Shown here piece by piece: positions 1 to 6,348 of a stretch of DNA of 15,149 bases. This DNA is from Eubacterium sp. CAG:786 (lineage in GTDB: Bacteria; Bacillota; Clostridia; Oscillospirales; Ruminococcaceae): positions 5,772 to 20,920 of the forward strand of contig HF989412.1 in NCBI GenBank assembly GCA_000432175.1, in the 5' to 3' direction. A program made the translations under genes and the position numbers. Position 1 is the first letter of the stretch; each line of letters begins with the position of its first letter. Below the pieces are notes generated by a model that was given only the letters and a program-made list of their open reading frames with translations, had not been told where the DNA came from and did not search any database.

Positions 1-425
1 TCCTTTGCGAGGGTGGGAATGCGCGCCTTTATCGGCTTGATGGAAAGAGGCTGACCGATAACGCCGGTGGAGCCTACAAGCACATCGTTCGCGTCGATAT
101 CCAGGGCTTCTGCGGTGAGTTCGCACATCTGCTCTGCGATCTCAATGCCGTTTTCGTTGCACGTATTCGCGTTGCCGGAGTTAACGATGACTGCCTGCGC
201 GTAACCGTCCTCAAGGTGCTTTTTTGTTACGTATATCGGCGCGCCCTTTACCTTGTTGGTGGTATAGAGCGCGGCTGCCCTGCATCGCTCAGCGCAATAG
301 ATCATCGCAAGGTCGCGCTTGGTGGTGTTGCCAGCCTTTATTCCTGCGATAACGCCTGCGGCAGTGAAGCCCTCGGCAGCGCAAACGCCGCCGTCTACGA
401 ATTCGTATCCTTCAAATTTAACCAT
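1..425 (-). CDS. argJ: Bifunctional glutamate N-acetyltransferase / ornithine acetyltransferase ArgJ, N-terminal part (cut by window edge)
   Basis: ArgJ transfers the acetyl group from N-acetylornithine to glutamate, recycling acetyl in the arginine pathway; many forms also make N-acetylglutamate from acetyl-CoA. Only the first 141 codons are in the window. They begin MVKFEGYEFVDGGVCAAEGF and contain VIVNSGNANTCN (about residues 79-90) and the STGVIGQPL segment typical of the ArgJ alpha chain. The self-cleavage site that makes the alpha and beta chains lies beyond the left edge. The ATG at 425 has a GAGGTG ribosome site (433-438) that overlaps the argC stop codon, and the gap to argC is 11 bases, so it is the last visible gene of the argH-argC-argJ unit. 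argB and argD are not seen here and may follow outside the window. Whether the enzyme is mono- or bifunctional cannot be judged from this fragment. Confidence 0.93.
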   Translation of the reverse strand, partial: MVKFEGYEFVDGGVCAAEGFTAAGVIAGIKAGNTTKRDLAMIYCAERCRAAALYTTNKVKGAPIYVTKKHLEDGYAQAVIVNSGNANTCNENGIEIAEQMCELTAEALDIDANDVLVGSTGVIGQPLSIKPIKARIPTLAK

Positions 426-436
426 TTTATTTCACC

Positions 437-1372
437 TCAGAGAAGCCCGGTGGTCTCGTCAATGCCCATCATGATGTTGAGGCACTGTACTGCCGCGCCG
501 CTTGCTCCCTTTCCTAAGTTATCAAGTCTTGAACAGAGGATAAGTCTGTCGTCGTTTCCGTTTACGAAAAGCTGCATCATATTGGTGCCGCTGAGGTCGT
601 TTGCGCTGATGAAGCCGTCCTGCGGGTCGCCTTCGGGCATAACCTTTACGAAGTTCGCACCTGCGTAGTATTCAGCGAGCGCCTTGCGGATATCGTCCGC
701 GTTGTACTTCTTTATGAGGAGCCTTGTGTGCAGCGGCAGCGAAACCACCATTCCGCTGAAATAGTCGCAGACCAGCGGGTTGAACGCGGGCGCGTAGTCA
801 AGACCGCATATCTTCTGCATTTCGGGGAGGTGCTTGTGCTGCTGCGTCAGAGCGTACTGACGCGGGCTGTCGAAACCAGCGGGACGGTCGTCGCTCTCAT
901 AGACCGCGATTGCCTTCTTGCCTGCGCCGCTGTAGCCCGAAACAGCGTGAACGCTTACGGGGTAGTCTTTCGGGAGGATTCCCAGCTTGACCAGCGGATA
1001 AACCATGGAAACAAATCCGCTCGCATAGCAGCCGGGGACTGCAGTCCTTGCGGAATTTGCTATCTTCTCGCGGAAATCAGCGCCAAGCTCCGGGAAGCCG
1101 TATGCCCAGTCGGGATTTGTTCTGTGCGCGGTGGAAGCGTCTATGATGCGGGTGCTGCTTCCCTCGGCGAGCGCGACTGCTTCCTTAGCGGCGGCGTCCG
1201 GCAGGCAGAGAAACGTGAAATCCGCGCTGTGAATGAGCTTCCTGCGCTCCTCGGGGTCTTTGCGCTTGTCCTCGTCGATGCGAAGTAATTCTATGTCGTT
1301 CCGGTTCTTGAAGCGCTCCAGTATCTTTAATCCGGTGGTGCCCTCCTGACCGTCGATGTAAACCTTAACCAT
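437..1372 (-). CDS. argC: N-acetyl-gamma-glutamyl-phosphate reductase, short (type 2) form
   Basis: ArgC reduces N-acetylglutamyl phosphate to N-acetylglutamate semialdehyde with NADPH, the third step of the acetylated ornithine route. The 311-residue protein opens with MVKVYIDGQEGTTGLKI, where GTTGLKI (11-17) is the nucleotide-binding glycine-rich turn. The catalytic cysteine is C115 in AVPGCYASGF. Its length and the VYIDGQEGTTGL opening match the shorter type 2 ArgC rather than the roughly 345-residue type 1 enzyme with its longer dinucleotide-binding domain. The ATG at 1372 has a GGAGG site nine bases upstream (1382-1386) inside argH, and the gene overlaps the end of argH by 8 bases, so the two are translationally coupled. 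No defects are seen. Identification is secure; the subtype is a judgement from length and motif. Confidence 0.95.
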   Translation of the reverse strand: MVKVYIDGQEGTTGLKILERFKNRNDIELLRIDEDKRKDPEERRKLIHSADFTFLCLPDAAAKEAVALAEGSSTRIIDASTAHRTNPDWAYGFPELGADFREKIANSARTAVPGCYASGFVSMVYPLVKLGILPKDYPVSVHAVSGYSGAGKKAIAVYESDDRPAGFDSPRQYALTQQHKHLPEMQKICGLDYAPAFNPLVCDYFSGMVVSLPLHTRLLIKKYNADDIRKALAEYYAGANFVKVMPEGDPQDGFISANDLSGTNMMQLFVNGNDDRLILCSRLDNLGKGASGAAVQCLNIMMGIDETTGLL

Positions 1373-2756
1373 TGCAAAGTTCCTCCAGTTTCTTTCTGGT
1401 GAGTTCTATCTGCGTCTTTACGCTTTCGGGCGCGGGTCCACCGAAGGATTTGCGCTCCTTTACGCAGGTGTCAAGGCTGATAGCCTCATAAACGTCCTCG
1501 GTGAACAGCTCGCTCTGCTTCTGATAATCGGCGAGCGGGAGTTCCTCAAGGGTGGTGCCGAGTTCGATACAATGTGCGACCAGACCGCCTGTTATCTTGT
1601 ATGCGGTGCGGAACGGCATTCCCTTTTTAACAAGGTAGTCTGCGCAGTCCGTTGCGTTGATGAAGCCCTTTGCGGCTGCACGGCGCATGTTGTCCTTGTA
1701 GAGCGTCATTGTTTCGAGCATGGGGATAAATGTTGTAAGGCACAGTTTGAGATTGTCAACTGCGTCGAAAATGGCTTCCTTGTCCTCCTGCATGTCTTTG
1801 TTGTATGCAAGGGGAAGTCCCTTCATCATTGCAAGGAGAGTCATGTTGTCACCGATAACGCGGGCTGTCTTTCCGCGGATAAGTTCGGTGACGTCGGGGT
1901 TCTTCTTCTGCGGCATGATGCTTGAACCGGTGGAAAAACGGTCGGAAAGTTCAATGAACTTGAATTCCCAGCTGCACCACATGATTATTTCCTCAGAGAA
2001 GCGGGAAAGATGCATCATGCAGATGGATATCGCGCTCGCGAGCTCAATGCAGAAATCACGGTCGGAAACGCCGTCAAGCGAATTCACCATCGGCGCGGAC
2101 ATTCCGAGGAGTTCTGCGGTGCGGTCGCGGTTTATGTGGTAGGTAGTTCCGGCAAGCGCGCAGCTGCCGAGAGGGGAAACATTCATGCGGCGCAGGGTGT
2201 CGTCAAATCTCTCGATATCGCGGAGAAGCATCTGAGCGTACGCCATCATGTGATGACCGAATGTGATGGGCTGGGCGCGCTGGAGATGCGTATAACCCGG
2301 CATGATGGTTTCGGTGTTTTCGTCTGCGATATTGCAGAGGACCTTTACCAGCGAAACCACCAGTCCGCGGAGTTCCTTTATTGCGTCGCGCAGGTACAGC
2401 CTGATATCAAGAGCCACCTGGTCGTTCCTGGAACGGGAAGTGTGCAGGCGCTTGCCTACGTCGCCAAGGCGCTTCGTGAGTTCCGCTTCGATGAACATGT
2501 GGATATCTTCTGCAGTCATGTCGAACTGCAGCTTGCCGCTTTCGATATCTGCGAGGATCTCTTTCAGACCACCGATAAGCTCCAGGCTGTCGCTCATGCT
2601 GATTATGCCCTGTTCGCCGAGCATTGTGGCATGCGCGATGCTGCCCTGGATATCCTGTTTGTACATTCTTCCGTCAAACGCGATAGATGAATTGAACGCG
2701 TTCACTCTGCTGTCTACACCCTGGGAGGAACGTCCTGCCCACATCATTTCTGCCAT
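1365..2756 (-). CDS. argH: Argininosuccinate lyase
   Basis: ArgH splits argininosuccinate into arginine and fumarate, the last step of arginine synthesis. It belongs to the fumarase/aspartase superfamily and works as a homotetramer in the cytoplasm. The 463-residue length is normal for the family. Conserved blocks are all present: TSRSRNDQ (106-113), GYTHLQRAQP (154-163, with H157) and the superfamily signature GSSIMPQKKNPD (277-288, with the catalytic serine loop). The ATG at 2756 follows an AGAGG ribosome site. It lies 95 bases after argG with a terminator-like hairpin between them, and overlaps argC by 8 bases. It may therefore be transcribed by read-through from argG, or from an unseen promoter; no good -10/-35 pair was found between the hairpin and the start. 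Confidence 0.97.
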   Translation of the reverse strand: MAEMMWAGRSSQGVDSRVNAFNSSIAFDGRMYKQDIQGSIAHATMLGEQGIISMSDSLELIGGLKEILADIESGKLQFDMTAEDIHMFIEAELTKRLGDVGKRLHTSRSRNDQVALDIRLYLRDAIKELRGLVVSLVKVLCNIADENTETIMPGYTHLQRAQPITFGHHMMAYAQMLLRDIERFDDTLRRMNVSPLGSCALAGTTYHINRDRTAELLGMSAPMVNSLDGVSDRDFCIELASAISICMMHLSRFSEEIIMWCSWEFKFIELSDRFSTGSSIMPQKKNPDVTELIRGKTARVIGDNMTLLAMMKGLPLAYNKDMQEDKEAIFDAVDNLKLCLTTFIPMLETMTLYKDNMRRAAAKGFINATDCADYLVKKGMPFRTAYKITGGLVAHCIELGTTLEELPLADYQKQSELFTEDVYEAISLDTCVKERKSFGGPAPESVKTQIELTRKKLEELCNG

Positions 2757-2790
2757 AAAACTACCTCTTTTTTCTATTTGTGATCCTTGT

Positions 2791-2840
2791 AAAATAAAAG
2801 ATCAAAGAGCGGAAAGTCGAGCTTCCCGCTCCTGATCTTA
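2791..2840 (-). terminator. Terminator-like hairpin between argG and argH (possible attenuator)
   Basis: On the minus strand the argG-argH gap folds into a long stem. The outer arm pairs AAGATCA (2798-2804) with TGATCTT (2833-2839), and the inner arm pairs GAGCGG (2807-2812) with CCGCTC (2826-2831), with a small bulge and a further short AAG/CTT pairing. In the minus direction the stem is followed by a T-rich run reading TTTTATTTT, as expected for an intrinsic terminator. It would stop part of argG transcription before argHCJ. Whether it is a full stop, a partial stop or an mRNA-stabilising stem cannot be decided from sequence. Confidence 0.6.
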
Positions 2841-2851
2841 TTCCAGATATA

Positions 2852-4078
2852 TTACTTCTTGTTTCTTTCAGCGTCGAGGAGTGCCTTTACGTGGATAGGC
2901 AGACCGAACAGGTTGATGAAGCCTGCGGCATCCTTCTGGTCGTAAACGTCGTCCTCGTCGAAGGAAGCGAAGTCCTTGCTGTAAAGTGTGAACGGAGAGG
3001 TTACGCCAGCGTTGATGATGTTGCCCTTATAGAGCTTCAGCTTAACGTCGCCGGTGCAGGTCTCCTGGGTCTTGTCAACGAAAGCGTCCATAGCCTCGCG
3101 CAGGGGAGTGTACCACTGACCGTTGTATACGATGTCTGCGTACTTCTGAGCCAGACCAGCCTTGTAGTGCTGGGTCTCCTTATCGAGGCAGATTGTCTCC
3201 AGAACCTCGTGTGCGTGGTAGAGGATAGTTCCGCCAGGAGTTTCGTATACGCCTCTGGACTTCATACCTACCAGACGGTTCTCAACAACATCGTACAGAC
3301 CGATGCCGTTTTCGCCGCCGAGCTTGTTAAGAGCCTTGATGAGCTTTACGCCGTCCATCTTCTCGCCGTTGAGCGCGGTAGGAATACCCTTTTCGAAGTG
3401 GATAGTAACATATGTAGCCTTGTCGGGAGCCTGCTCGGGAGATACGCCGAGTTCCAGGAAGCCGGGCTTGTTGTACTGCGGCTCGTTAGCCGGATTCTCA
3501 AGGTCAAGACCCTCGTGGGACAGGTGCCACAGGTTCATATCCTTGGAGTAGTTGGTCTCACGTGTGATCTTTATCGGAACGTTGTGAGCCTCTGCATATT
3601 CGATCTCCTGCTCACGGGACTTGATGTTCCAGATTCTCCAGGGAGCGATGATCTGCATCTCAGGTGCGAGTGCCTTGATAGTCAGCTCGAAACGTACCTG
3701 GTCGTTGCCCTTACCGGTGCAGCCGTGGCAGATAGCGTCAGCGCCTTCCTTGCGTGCGATCTCAACGATGCGCTTTGCGATAGGAGGACGTGCGAAGGAA
3801 GTGCCGAGCAGATAGCCCTCGTACTTGGCGCCAGCCTTCAGAGTCGGGAAGATGAAGTCGTTTACGAATTCATCCTGGATATCCTCGATGTAAAGCTTGG
3901 AAGCGCCGGTCTTCTTTGCTCTCTCTTCAAGACCTACGATCTCGGAATCCTGACCAACGTTGCCTGCAACGCAGATAACTTCGCAGCCGGGATAATTCTC
4001 GTGCAGCCAGGGAATGATGATAGATGTGTCCAGACCGCCGGAATATGCCAGAACGATCTTCTTGATTTCTTTAGCCAT
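2852..4078 (-). CDS. argG: Argininosuccinate synthase
   Basis: ArgG condenses citrulline and aspartate with ATP to argininosuccinate, the penultimate step of arginine synthesis. The 408-residue length fits the family. The N-terminal PP-loop motif AYSGGLDTS (11-19) binds ATP pyrophosphate. Other family blocks are visible, including CHGCTGKGNDQVRFE, the WRIWNI segment and the GIPTALNGEKMD region. The start ATG at 4078 has a strong AAGGAGAT ribosome site about eight bases upstream. It is the first gene of the minus-strand arg cluster and has a consensus promoter about 45 bases upstream (4125-4152), flanked by possible ArgR half-sites. No leader long enough for a T-box or riboswitch lies between the promoter and the start. 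Identification is secure. Confidence 0.97.
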   Translation of the reverse strand: MAKEIKKIVLAYSGGLDTSIIIPWLHENYPGCEVICVAGNVGQDSEIVGLEERAKKTGASKLYIEDIQDEFVNDFIFPTLKAGAKYEGYLLGTSFARPPIAKRIVEIARKEGADAICHGCTGKGNDQVRFELTIKALAPEMQIIAPWRIWNIKSREQEIEYAEAHNVPIKITRETNYSKDMNLWHLSHEGLDLENPANEPQYNKPGFLELGVSPEQAPDKATYVTIHFEKGIPTALNGEKMDGVKLIKALNKLGGENGIGLYDVVENRLVGMKSRGVYETPGGTILYHAHEVLETICLDKETQHYKAGLAQKYADIVYNGQWYTPLREAMDAFVDKTQETCTGDVKLKLYKGNIINAGVTSPFTLYSKDFASFDEDDVYDQKDAAGFINLFGLPIHVKALLDAERNKK

Positions 4079-4124
4079 GATTTTTTATCTCCTTTTCATG
4101 GGTGATTTATTTTTTACAATCTTT

Positions 4125-4152
4125 ATTATACTCTTTTTCTGTCTTTTGTCAA
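4125..4152 (-). promoter_or_regulatory. argG promoter (sigma-A type)
   Basis: Read on the minus strand there is a perfect -35 TTGACA (4152-4147) and a perfect -10 TATAAT (4130-4125) separated by 16 bases. This would start transcription near 4118 and give a leader of about 40 bases that carries the AAGGAGAT ribosome site of argG. Confidence 0.8.
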
Positions 4153-4171
4153 GTAGTAAAATACCAACGGA

Positions 4172-4184
4172 TGAATAATATGCA
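4172..4184. promoter_or_regulatory. Possible ArgR-like half-site pair upstream of argG promoter
   Basis: TGAATAATATGCA lies 20 bases upstream of the argG -35 box. It resembles an ARG box (two TGAAT/ATTCA half-sites), but the spacing is one base short and the second half-site (ATGCA) matches ATTCA at four of five positions. A near-identical copy, TGAATAATATACA, occurs at 4277-4289. The assignment to ArgR is inference from motif and neighbouring genes; no argR gene is visible. Confidence 0.35.
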
Positions 4185-4262
4185 TATTTTTCAAAATTTT
4201 TTGAATATTTTGACGCTGATATATATAATAAATACGGATTAAAGCGGAATTCTGGCTGTAAC

Positions 4263-4300
4263 GCGTGAATTTGCGTTGAATAATATACAATGGCGTGAAT
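4263..4300. promoter_or_regulatory. Cluster of GCGT(T)GAAT repeats in the divergent gap
   Basis: Three short direct repeats lie within 38 bases: GCGTGAAT (4263-4270), GCGTTGAAT (4273-4281) and GCGTGAAT (4293-4300). The middle one extends to TGAATAATATACA (4277-4289), a one-base variant of the 4172-4184 motif. The cluster sits just upstream of the promoter of the regulator operon (4323-4351) and about 110 bases upstream of the argG promoter. It could bind ArgR or another regulator of either transcript. The rest of the 4079-4405 gap is AT-rich with a TCAAAA-TT-TTTTGA inverted repeat at 4191-4204; no gene or RNA was recognised in it. Confidence 0.35.
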
Positions 4301-4322
4301 ATTAATATATTGAAAATACCTC

Positions 4323-4351
4323 TTGACAAAACCTGCGTTCATGTTTATAAT
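4323..4351 (+). promoter_or_regulatory. Consensus promoter of the XRE-ImmA-M42 operon
   Basis: TTGACA (4323-4328) and TATAAT (4346-4351) are both perfect matches with the ideal 17-base spacing, predicting a very strong sigma-A promoter. It reads into the XRE gene, and no other promoter is evident before 8093, so it probably serves all five genes to 8075. Such a strong promoter normally needs a repressor, which fits the overlapping inverted repeat. Confidence 0.85.
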
Positions 4352-4368
4352 ATTATTATGAACATGTT
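4337..4368. promoter_or_regulatory. Likely operator of the XRE repressor (inverted repeat over the -10 box)
   Basis: GTTCAT (4337-4342) and ATGAAC (4358-4363) form an inverted repeat with a 15-base spacer that contains the -10 box. A further palindrome, AACATGTT (4361-4368), overlaps the right arm and extends past the likely transcription start. A repressor bound here would block RNA polymerase, so autoregulation by the XRE protein encoded immediately downstream is the natural reading. This is inference; only the repeats are directly seen. Confidence 0.6.
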
Positions 4369-4405
4369 ACGGATAAGCCTGGCATGAAATATGGAGGTAT
4401 ACACC

Positions 4406-4810
4406 ATGAAAATGAATGAAAAGATCGAGATAATGCTCAGCAGAAAGCGTATCCGCAAGACCGACTTTGCGCACAGCGTCGGCGTGACTTACCGTGCTTT
4501 TGCAAACTATATGAACGGCACCCGCAAGCCGCGCGCCGATACACTTAACAAAATTGCGGAGCAGCTCCAGCTTACGCCGGAATTCCTCAAAGACGATAAG
4601 CAGGAACTTGAACTGACCATCGAGGAGCGCTTTATTAAAAAGGTATGCGCGAGCGACGCGGACAAGGCGCAGGCGGCGCAGTTCCTGGCGCAGTCCCGGG
4701 GGCTTTTTGCGGGCAACGCGCTGAACGAGGACGACAAGGAAGCGCTTTTCCGCTGCCTGTGGGATATCTATGAGGATTCCCGCAGGAACCACGGCAAATC
4801 GGACAAGTGA
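4406..4810 (+). CDS. XRE/Cro-cI family transcriptional regulator
   Basis: The 134-residue protein has a lambda-repressor-like helix-turn-helix at about residues 6-62 (IRKTDFAHSVGVTYRAFANY, then MNGTRKPRADTLNKIAEQL), followed by a charged helical tail of about 70 residues. The ATG at 4406 is chosen over the in-frame ATG at 4391 because a GGAGG ribosome site (4393-4397) sits eight bases before 4406 and would be consumed by the earlier start. It is the first gene of a tight plus-strand unit and is followed six bases later by an ImmA/IrrE-type protease gene. In known XRE/ImmA pairs (ImmR-ImmA of ICEBs1, DdrO-IrrE of Deinococcus) the protease cleaves the repressor to switch on target genes. It is expected to repress its own promoter through the inverted repeat at 4337-4368. 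Its targets beyond that are unknown. Confidence 0.88.
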   Translation: MKMNEKIEIMLSRKRIRKTDFAHSVGVTYRAFANYMNGTRKPRADTLNKIAEQLQLTPEFLKDDKQELELTIEERFIKKVCASDADKAQAAQFLAQSRGLFAGNALNEDDKEALFRCLWDIYEDSRRNHGKSDK

Positions 4811-4816
4811 CGATAC

Positions 4817-5311
4817 ATGAACAGGATAAAGCAGAAAGCGGACCAGCTGCGAAAAAAGTACGGCGGCAGGGATATTTTTGAGACCGCTGCCAACTCCGGC
4901 GCCAACGTGTGGTTCCGGGAACTGGGTTCGCTGAAAGGTTTTTACCTGTGCGAGAACGGCAGCAGGTACATTATAGTGAACCAGTCATTGGACGATATCG
5001 TTGCAAGGACGGTCTGCGCTCACGAGTTCGGACACGATATGCTTCACCGTGAGCTTTCTGCCGGTGGTATACGGGAGAACAGCCTGTTCCTTGCCAACAA
5101 CAAGACCGAGCGCGAGGCAAATCTTTTCGCGGCCGAGATACTGATAACCGACCGTGAGGCGCTTTCCGTGCTGGAATACGCTGTGGATATCAATCAGGCT
5201 GCGTATGAACTTGGCGTAATGCCCGAGATAGTTGAATACAAGCTGGAACTGCTGAACTCCGCGGGTTACAGCTTCAATGTAAGCGGGGCTGCCAGCGATT
5301 TTCTTAAGTAA
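4817..5311 (+). CDS. ImmA/IrrE-type zinc metalloprotease
   Basis: The 164-residue protein carries the zinc-protease motif HEFGH (69-73, in VCAHEFGHDMLH) and the downstream TEREANLFAAEIL block (97-109), whose glutamates (E98/E100) supply the third metal ligand region. Together these define the ImmA/IrrE (Pfam DUF955/Peptidase_M78) fold. It has no signal peptide, so it is cytoplasmic. Family members cleave a partner XRE repressor, and the adjacent upstream XRE gene is the obvious candidate substrate. The start at 4817 is six bases after the XRE stop with only a weak ribosome site, so translation is probably coupled. The C-terminus (about 115-164) is helical and may sense a signal or bind the repressor; the signal is unknown. 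The family is secure, the substrate inferred. Confidence 0.88.
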   Translation: MNRIKQKADQLRKKYGGRDIFETAANSGANVWFRELGSLKGFYLCENGSRYIIVNQSLDDIVARTVCAHEFGHDMLHRELSAGGIRENSLFLANNKTEREANLFAAEILITDREALSVLEYAVDINQAAYELGVMPEIVEYKLELLNSAGYSFNVSGAASDFLK

Positions 5312-5325
5312 AGGAATGATACGGA

Positions 5326-6348
5326 TTGGATATACTTGAAACTTTAAAGGGACTTACAGACGCAACTGGCGTTTCCGGGCTGGAAAGGAATGCGGCTGAG
5401 ATCGCGCTTTCAGGGCTTAAAAAGTACGCTCCAGACGCCCATATCGACCATTCCGGCAATGTTGTCGGCGTGATCAGGTGCGGCGTTCCCGGGGCGAAAA
5501 CGCTCATGCTGGACGCGCACATCGACCAGATAGGGTTTATAGTCACCTGTATAAACAGCGACGGTTCGCTGAAAATCGGCAGCTGCGGTGGTCCTGACAT
5601 GAAGATAATGCTTGCGCAGAGCGTGACAGTACACGGCAACGAGGAAATCCGGGGCGTGATATCCACGCTCCCTCCGCACGTATCCAGCGACCATACCAAA
5701 GTGGCTGAGGTCGGGGAACTCTCAGTGGATATCGGAATGTCAAAGGAACAGGCTGAAAAAGCCGTGCTCCCAGGCGACCGCGTGACTGTGAATTCCGCAT
5801 TCCGCACGCTTTCCGACGGGACTGTTTCAGCGCCCTCCATTGACGACAGGAGCGGCGTGTGCGCTATTCTCGCAGCGCTGGAAATGATGGACATGTCCAG
5901 GCTCAAATACGATATCGCGGTGTGCTTTTCCGCGCAGGAAGAAACCGGCGAGCGCGGCGTAAAGCCGGCTGCATTCAGCATTCAGCCGGACGAGGCGCTT
6001 GTTGTCGACGTTTCGTTCGGCAGGACCCCGGACAGCAATGAATACGACACGGCGCTGCTTGGCAGCGGCGTTATGATAGGCGTTTCGGCAGCGCTTGACC
6101 GTGGCATGACGAACGTCCTCAGAGAAACTGCGGAGCGCTGCGGCATCCCCTTTACAATAGAAGTTATGCCGTCTTCCACCGGTACGAATGCCGACAGCAT
6201 CGCAGTAAGCGGAAAGGGCGTGAAGTGCTGCACGCTTTCAATACCGATAAGGTACATGCACACGCCCGTTGAAACGGTGAAACTCTGCGATATCGATAGC
6301 ACCGCGAGACTTATCGCTGCATATGCCGGAGGTGACACAAATGACTGA
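5326..6348 (+). CDS. M42-family metallo-aminopeptidase (first of two)
   Basis: M42 peptidases are cytoplasmic two-metal aminopeptidases that form large dodecameric shells and trim peptides. The 340-residue length is typical. Expected metal and catalytic residues are present: H65 and D67 in DAHID, D173/D174 in SIDDRSG, E205/E206 in QEETGERG, D228 in VVDVSFG, and H312 in RYMHTPVE. The start is a TTG at 5326, supported by an AAGGAA site (5311-5316) nine bases upstream; no ATG gives a full N-terminus, and the residues just after TTG already match the family. It begins 14 bases after the protease gene and overlaps the next M42 gene by 8 bases. Substrate preference cannot be read from sequence. It is intact, unlike its neighbour. 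Confidence 0.9.
   Translation: MDILETLKGLTDATGVSGLERNAAEIALSGLKKYAPDAHIDHSGNVVGVIRCGVPGAKTLMLDAHIDQIGFIVTCINSDGSLKIGSCGGPDMKIMLAQSVTVHGNEEIRGVISTLPPHVSSDHTKVAEVGELSVDIGMSKEQAEKAVLPGDRVTVNSAFRTLSDGTVSAPSIDDRSGVCAILAALEMMDMSRLKYDIAVCFSAQEETGERGVKPAAFSIQPDEALVVDVSFGRTPDSNEYDTALLGSGVMIGVSAALDRGMTNVLRETAERCGIPFTIEVMPSSTGTNADSIAVSGKGVKCCTLSIPIRYMHTPVETVKLCDIDSTARLIAAYAGGDTND

Noticed and set aside
2891..4105. Long open frame (404 codons) opposite argG
   Set aside because: argG on the other strand is unmistakable; the antisense frame has no ribosome site and no recognisable domain.
4079..4124. T-box or other leader riboswitch upstream of argG
   Set aside because: The predicted leader is only about 40 bases and contains no T-box motif or stable folded structure.
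4085..4342. Open frames of 67 and 85 codons on the minus strand in the argG upstream gap
   Set aside because: They lie in AT-rich DNA covering the argG promoter, lack ribosome sites, and encode low-complexity Ile/Tyr/Lys-rich products.
4391..4405. Earlier in-frame ATG for the XRE gene
   Set aside because: This ATG overlaps the GGAGG ribosome site that is properly placed for the ATG at 4406.
4406..5311. XRE/ImmA pair as evidence for an integrated phage or ICE
   Set aside because: No integrase, excisionase, attachment repeats, tRNA gene or structural genes were found; the neighbours are peptidases and an acetyltransferase in the same transcription unit.
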